Shown piece by piece: positions 58,501 through 64,000 of a DNA stretch of 64,000 nt. A model generated the notes under the pieces. It saw only the letters and a program-made list of their open reading frames with translations. It did no database searches and had not been told where the DNA came from. This stretch comes from Volvox africanus (lineage: Eukaryota > Chlorophyta > Chlorophyceae > Chlamydomonadales > Volvocaceae): NCBI GenBank assembly GCA_030268105.1, contig BSDZ01000013.1:107001-171000 (forward strand), given 5' to 3'. A program made the translations under genes and the position numbers. Every line of letters starts with the position of its first letter. The first letter of the stretch is position 1.

Positions 58501-61500
58501 TGGTGCAGAGCAGGATGAGACGATCCTTCCGATCCCATTGTTGTATGCCCAGGCTAAGCTAAGCCCCATCCCCATATCCCGCATCGCCCTCTGCTCGCTG
58601 TCTGTCCCCCTGATTCCCGCATCGCCCTGCTCCGCGACGCCGCGCGCGCCTCCGCCCCTCCATCACCTCCCCCGCAGACAGCTGATCCACCAGCTGCTGC
58701 GACGAAACCCCGTAGAGCGCATCTCCTTCAACGAGCTGTTCGTGCATCCGTTCGTGGTGGGGGAGGCGGCCTCGGCTGCTGCGGGGTCTGCGCTACCAGC
58801 CGCGGATCCCCTAGGTCTGAAGGGCCCCGCGGGCGCCCCACATCCTCAGCAGCAGCCCACGGGGCCCCACTACCAGCGGCGACACGCACCCACCTCCCAC
58901 GGGGCAGTCAGGATTCTGCAGCCCACGCGGGCCGCAAATCCCATCCACCCAGCCTTAGCCGTGCCATCCCCAACAGGTAGCCAACAAGTACAAATACAAC
59001 AGCATCAACAGGGTGGGATATCAGCAAAGGGTGCCGTTGGGGCAGCAACGGTTGCAGGGGCTGTCGCTGCGACGGTGCATTCCTCCTTGGCCGCGCAGAC
59101 CTCTCCTGTATTGCCGCCGGCACCGGGCCCTGAGTCCGGCGCAGCGGCGACCCCGGGGCCCTCTGTTGGCGGAGGGGGAGGCAGGCAACCTGGGATCGCA
59201 GCCATCAACGTACGGGAGCTGACCCGCTCGCCCTCACCGCGGATAATGGCCGCCGCTGCGGCTGTCGAATCTGCATTTCAGGGAGACACCGCAGTGGGGC
59301 CAGCAGCTTCTGCTACGGGCGCAAATCTTTCCGTTGCCGTTGCTGAGGCGGTTCCGGGCAGCAGCGGCAGCTGTGCCCGTCCGCTGAGAGGCCCCGCAGC
59401 GCCGCTTCTATTGGATCGGATCCCGTCGGGCCTTGTCGCTACCCCCAGCGCCAGCAGCAACTCCCTGGGAGACTCCCTGGACTCGGACTACGTGGTGGTC
59501 GCCAGCCCCTCCACGGCCTCCCGCCCGGCCCCCATGTCCATGTCTCCCCGCACGCCGCACCCAGCCATGGCGTGCGTTAGTGGCAGAAGCAGCGCTCAGA
59601 GCAGCAGGAACGGCAGCGGAGGTGGAGTGGGGCCGCAGCCGACCTCCCTGACTGGCCCCGCCCAGGTTTCCCCGGCCCCAGCCCCAATGGAGCCTGATGC
59701 TGCCATCACGATTCCGCCGGGTCCGTGCAGCAGGGGTCAGGCTGGCCTTAACACCGCCCCCACCGCTGCGGCGACGACACCAACGGCGCCAGGTCCGGCC
59801 TTGGTGGCTGCCGCAGCTGCAGCAGCAGCAGCGCCGCCCGTCGCCTGGCAGCAGCTGCTATCACCCATCGCAGCGGCCACGCTTCCTCCGAGCCACCATT
59901 CCAACCCTCACAATCCAACGCCTCTCGCCGCTGCAGTTGCTACGGCCGGTGCTCCTTCCTTGAGCCCCGCGATCCCTCGCATTCCCACGTACCCTGCCGC
60001 CAACGCAGCTGCAGCTGCCACCACCACCGTAACCATCCGCGTGCCGCCTCCTGGGTGTTTCGACGGCAGTGCCGGAGACCCGCAATTGCTTCCTCGCTTA
60101 GTGGGGCTCTTGCTGGACGATGCCGGGCGGCGCTGCTCGGCGCTGCTGGACCAAGAGGCCGAGGCGCGGCAGTTGGGGGCCGCACAATCCGCCGCGATGG
60201 CGGCTGCTGGGGATATTGGGAGCTTCGTGGCGGGCGGCGGTCTGGGGCCGGGAGGAGGAGAGGTGGGAGACGGAGAAACGCAGCTCGCGGAGGAGGCAGC
60301 GTCGGCGGTTGGCACATACCTGGTTGCGTGCCGGTTGCTGTTGGCGGCGCTGAACAGCAACACACCGGCCGGTCAGCCCCCGCTTGGGGCTAGCCAGGAA
60401 GGCGGCAGGGCCGAGAAGCACGCAACCGGAAGCGGGGCCCCAAGGCGCTCGCCATCGGGGAAAGGACTTCGCGCGGAGGCGGAGGCAGAGGCAGATAGTC
60501 CAGCCGCGGCTGCGGCAGCATTGGCAGCTTTGGTCCCAACCGGGGCCAACGCGGTGATGCCGTCGTCGGTGCCTGTTGTAGTAGATATGACCGATGGTTC
60601 GGGAGATGGGAAAGTCGAGGCCCAGGAACTGACGACGGATGTGGTCACGTCGGCGGTGACGTCGCCGTCTTCTTCTTCGGGGCCGTCTCTGGCGGTGCTG
60701 TCTGCCCTGGCGGTACACGCCCGGTCGCTTTTGGCGGCGCTGGACGAGCATCTGCACGGCACGGTTGCCAGGGTAGGTCACATGTTCGACGATGCGTTGT
60801 GTTGCGTTTTTTTAACATTTCTTTCGGTAATCTTCCCCCCTCCTTCGGTCCCATTCTCACGCTCACAGCTTCTGCTGAGTGGCAGTGAAGGCAGTGAGCT
60901 CCCTCCGTCGTCCCGACCACCTCTCCAAACCCCCGAAGCCTGCGGAACATTCCCCGACACCGCCACCATCCCCGCCTCTCCGGGGCCTGTCGTACCGTGT
61001 GGAATGGACACCTTGTTGGCCACTGCTGTACATCACAGTCGCGCCGCTGCTGGCGAGGAGCTCCTGGGCAATGCCGCCGGCGCGGCGGATCAGTACGGCA
61101 GGGCAGCGGACGTGCTGCTGTTCCTTTTATCGGCGCCCCAACATCCGTCTCATCCGTCGAAGGTGCCGGGCGGTGGCCAGGAGGCGCTGGTGAGCTGCTT
61201 CCTGTTAGACAGATACCAACGTCCATTAGCAATCTGGAGTGCTCGTTGAGGGCCCGCGAAGTTTGTGTTGTTGTGTTTGCTTCTGCATTTTGCGACATAT
61301 CTAGATCAATGTGGAATTTATGCCTATATTTAGCCGGGGCGGGTAAGGCGGTAACCTCTGATCTGCGCGTCCTCGTGTCGTGTCGTGTCGCAGGTGGAGG
61401 CTGTTCGTCCGCCGCTGCCTCCCCACGAACGCCAGCGTATCACCAAGTATTACGCGGCGGTGCGGTTGCGGCAGTCGGCAGTGCTCGCGGCGCTGGGGCC

Positions 61501-61801
61501 GACAGCTGCATCCCTGCAGCTGCATCCCTCCCTGCAGCTGCCCGCCGGTCCCCAGTCCCTGCCGCGTCCGGAACTTCCCGCGCCCTATGCCCCGGGCCGC
61601 CCGCCTTTGAGCCACCCGGTTCTGCACCAGGCCCTCCACCCGGGGCCCAACTTGCATGTGCGCCACCCGTCGGCGGGAGGGACCCATGGGTCGGCGGTAG
61701 AGGGGGTCACCGCAGCCGCAGCGCCGGTGGCGATGCAGGCCGAATCCCGCCCGTACGGCTACGCCCCTCAGCCGCGGGTTTACGGGGCGGTTGTATTCTG
61801 A
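55592..61801 (+). CDS. ATG1: ATG1/ULK-type autophagy-initiating Ser/Thr kinase
   Basis: Kinase that starts autophagosome formation together with ATG13. Exons: 55592-55834, 56084-56123, 56369-56487, 56803-56902, 57202-57246, 57496-57573, 58194-58302, 58678-60772, 60869-61189, 61394-61801; phases close at 1,185 aa. Kinase domain at about 14-255: glycine loop GSGSFAIVW (21-29), AVKEI with K43, E61 in helix C, HRDLKPQN (134-141), DFGFA (157-161), GSPLYMAPE (175-183) and [13 protein letters not shown] at its end. The [12 protein letters not shown] segment after the VAIK-type lysine is specific to ATG1. A disordered Ala/Pro/Gly-rich region (about 260-940) is encoded by one exon and holds a candidate ATG8-interacting motif at Y516 (SDYVVV). 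The C-terminal MIT-like helices span about 985-1,090 ([36 protein letters not shown]), the usual ATG13-binding region. Intron 2 starts with GC instead of GT. All catalytic residues are present. Confidence 0.95.
56124..56368 (+). other. GC-AG intron of ATG1
   Basis: The donor is CAG|GCAAGT and the acceptor is GAAG at 56368. Joining the exons there gives [13 protein letters not shown], exactly the family sequence, in phase; no GT donor nearby does so. GC-AG introns with a GCAAGT donor are a known minority class. Confidence 0.85.
59480..59500 (+). other. Candidate ATG8-interacting motif (AIM) in ATG1
   Basis: Encodes DSDYVVV around residue 516. The aromatic-x-x-aliphatic core (YVVV) preceded by Asp and Ser fits an AIM, and plant and fungal ATG1 kinases carry one in their disordered middle region. 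It is assigned by pattern only. Confidence 0.55.
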
Positions 61802-62316
61802 GCGGCCCGGGTGTCATTACGGTGCGCACTTGAGGACCGCGGGAGACAGCCGGCAGAGGAGCTGCTTCCACGTAAGCAAATTACCGGGATGTATTTAGGT
61901 GGAGGAAAACCCTATGAGTGATTTGGGCGTCCAGAAATGCGCCCTGTTCGTAAGTATGCTGCCGGGCTTCAAGATTGTGCCCAGCACCAGTATTATGGCT
62001 GTTGATGCCACGCTTCGGAATACTGGCTAGGTGAGGACAGATGCAGTCGAGTCAATCTCTCTATGTATGTATCAATCTGCGGGACATTGTCCGTCGGGTT
62101 CAAATGTTTGTTTACTTTTATGCCGTGTGGTGAAACACGTGTATGTGTATGCCGTATGTGCGAGTGGAGGTCCATAGCGTGAGGCGCGGATTTGCGCGCC
62201 GTGGTGGCCAACGCCTCTCCGAGACTGATCAGTGCTTGAAGATGCATTTCTGAAATAAATCAGTGGATTCGAGCACCGGGGAGCTGCGTGCCCACGATAT
62301 TCCCGCACAGCTGTAA
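61802..62316 (+). terminator. ATG1 3' untranslated region with candidate poly(A) signal
   Basis: TGTAA at 62312-62316 is the first copy after the stop at 61801, implying a 3' UTR of about 530 bases. No coding frame of interest lies in it. Confidence 0.5.
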
Positions 62317-64000
62317 AGGATTGCGAGCGGGGCTTCGGTTCCTTCCCGCAGCCGTGTTTTAGTCGGTAATGGCCGAGTAGACTCGCTCCGTTTCTGTTGA
62401 GTCGATAAACTTAAACTATCTGATTGCCGAGTTTTGCGAGAGCGGACCGCGTTCGCCTCCAAGTTCCGCGTTCGCCTCCCTTTAGGTGGGTGTACGTTGT
62501 AGCGCTTGGTAGGTAAAGACGGCGAGAGGAGAGATTGCACGTACGGAGTCCCACAACCTCACTGCCGTTGCGGTCCCAGTGGGGAGATCAGGGGTTGAGG
62601 GCAAGACAGTGAGCACCGGGTTGGCGCCAATGTACATACGGCGTGTCGCGTGTACGTCTGTTCATGCTGGTATGTCCGCCAGTATGTCTGTAGGCGTACA
62701 GCTTTGAAGTCTTTGATAGCTTTGGAGTGCGGGAGAGAAGGGCCCCAGGAGGAAGCGCCTCCAGGCCCTTCTCCTTCCAAACAGTTCTGCATACAGCCGG
62801 GGCTCCGAAGCCATGTCACCTGGCGGAGGGGTAGCTTCCACTTTCCCTAAGTGGGCTCATTTGACCTGTGTAGTCGTGGCTGACTAAGCCTCCAAAACCT
62901 TCCTACCTCCATTTAATTCGAGGTTTCATCAGAACCCCAGCCCCAACCCGATCACTGGATCTCTTCCCTTCGCTTGTAGCAGCCCAGCTCGGCGTGGTTC
63001 GGGCTGCACTGCGGGGGATTTTGGAACAGACTGCGCCTCTGGTGGTTGCTGTGTTTGGAGGATTGAGTCTCTTCATCGAAGACGTGTCTGCGTGCCGGTG
63101 TGTGTTTTCAGCACGTGCGCGAGTAGACAGATAAGGGCTGGTGTGGTGGGGTCTGCTGAGAATAGTTGTGTGTTGGTGGGGGAGTCCTAGGCCGGCCGGA
63201 GGGGAAGGTACGGGTCCGGGTTCGTGGCCTCCGGGTCTTCCAGATTTGTGTTCGACATCAGCCGTGCGCCTTAGTTTTGCAGCTGACAGTTGTTTTCACC
63301 GTTACCTTTTTTTATTGCGGTCGGCAGTGACATGGCAGCTGACAGGCGGACGGTTCTTAACAAGTGCACGGGACCGACTGAATGATGGCCATGACGGCCG
63401 GGGGCATTCGATAATGTGCCGACTGTTGTACTCTTTTGTATTCAAGGCGTATGTGGGCCTTGCTGTAGATTTAATTGTACTTGTCCATCGGCTCGACTCG
63501 CTAGTTTCCCGTCTGTGCCGCACTCCGCCCCGGAGCTGGCACCAACACGGTAGTGGAGAATATTTGCTGGTGGTGGTGGTTTGGAAACACAAATTGCCCG
63601 TCAGGGCGATGTCGGGTGCCCTTACGGCCCCGATGGCGTTAACCCTAAAGCTGGTTTACGTATGCAAGGCCCCGAGAATCCTAGCCTGACCTAACTGGGA
63701 ACTTTGTGCCGTATAGAGGCGCTAATTGAGCTGGCAGGCAATGGTGAGTAGGGAGTGCGGATATGTCAACATATCTATGTATGCGCATATGTGCGTTTTT
63801 GAACCACCTGAATGATGCGACTGCATTTTCATGAAGGGTTGGGTAACACCTATGTGCATACATGACCTAGGTAGCTGTACGGATACCCCGTTTTGGCGGG
63901 GGGCGTTGAATGCTGTACTCGGTGCTTTGGTAGGTGTGGTTATCATGAGACTTCCGCTTTAATGAGGAACAGACTCGTCGAGGACCATCAGGTAGCGTAA
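62317..64000. other. Right end of the window, no gene supported
   Basis: Mixed-composition sequence. A 182-codon frame at 63141-63689 lacks an ATG at its start, contains no family motif and is rich in Trp/Val/Cys as expected from chance in GT-rich DNA. It may be untranslated or upstream sequence of a gene beyond the window. Confidence 0.4.

Noticed and set aside
58538..58677. Upstream extension of the large ATG1 exon to 58538
   Set aside because: The open frame is accidental. The acceptor at 58677 restores the kinase sequence [13 protein letters not shown] in phase from the exon ending at 58302.
63141..63689. 182-codon frame near the right end
   Set aside because: It has no ATG at its start, no family motif and a biased composition. 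It is probably non-coding.

Overview
This is nuclear DNA from a green alga, most likely a volvocine (Chlamydomonas/Volvox-type) species. The two RuBisCO small-subunit genes are nearly identical in protein sequence to volvocalean RBCS. Genes are split into many short exons with GT-AG introns, exons are GC-rich with very long Ala/Gly/Pro-rich tracts, TGTAA poly(A) signals follow several genes, and there is an (SPPPP)n hydroxyproline-rich wall-type protein. I built the gene models by hand from splice-site phase and protein-family similarity. For seven of the eight genes every exon phase closes from start to stop; the Armadillo gene stays incomplete at both ends.

Layout. 0.8-9.4 kb (minus): a very large Armadillo-like repeat protein of unknown function. 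10.3-13.5 kb (plus): PUR7, SAICAR synthetase of purine synthesis, nine exons, 367 aa, with a transit-peptide-like N-terminus. 14.5-16.2 kb (minus): a FAM221-family cysteine-rich protein, five exons, 277 aa. 17.7-27.9 kb (plus): a membrane-anchored SMP + multi-C2 lipid-transfer/tether protein of the plant synaptotagmin (NTMC2) / tricalbin class, 15 exons, about 1,650 aa. 28.9-36.2 kb: a large inverted duplication carrying two convergent four-exon RBCS genes. 38.2-40.7 kb (plus): a secreted hydroxyproline-rich glycoprotein with a small Cys-rich, C-type-lectin-like tail. 42.0-54.1 kb (minus): a 29-exon, 1,107-aa radical SAM protein fused to DUF2344. 55.6-61.8 kb (plus): ATG1 autophagy kinase, ten exons, 1,185 aa. 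The last 2.2 kb holds no gene I can support.

The genes do not form one pathway; this is an ordinary euchromatic stretch. The most notable items are: (i) a roughly 990-bp block shared by the two RBCS copies, introns included, that is almost perfectly identical and ends abruptly inside coding sequence at both edges, as expected for gene conversion between inverted copies; (ii) a prokaryote-type radical SAM/DUF2344 fusion residing in the nucleus in 29 exons, with a probable organelle-targeting extension and no known function; (iii) an ATG1 with a candidate ATG8-interacting motif in a 2.1-kb disordered-region exon and a GC-AG intron; (iv) the uncharacterised Armadillo giant. Micro- and minisatellites are abundant and lie almost entirely in introns.
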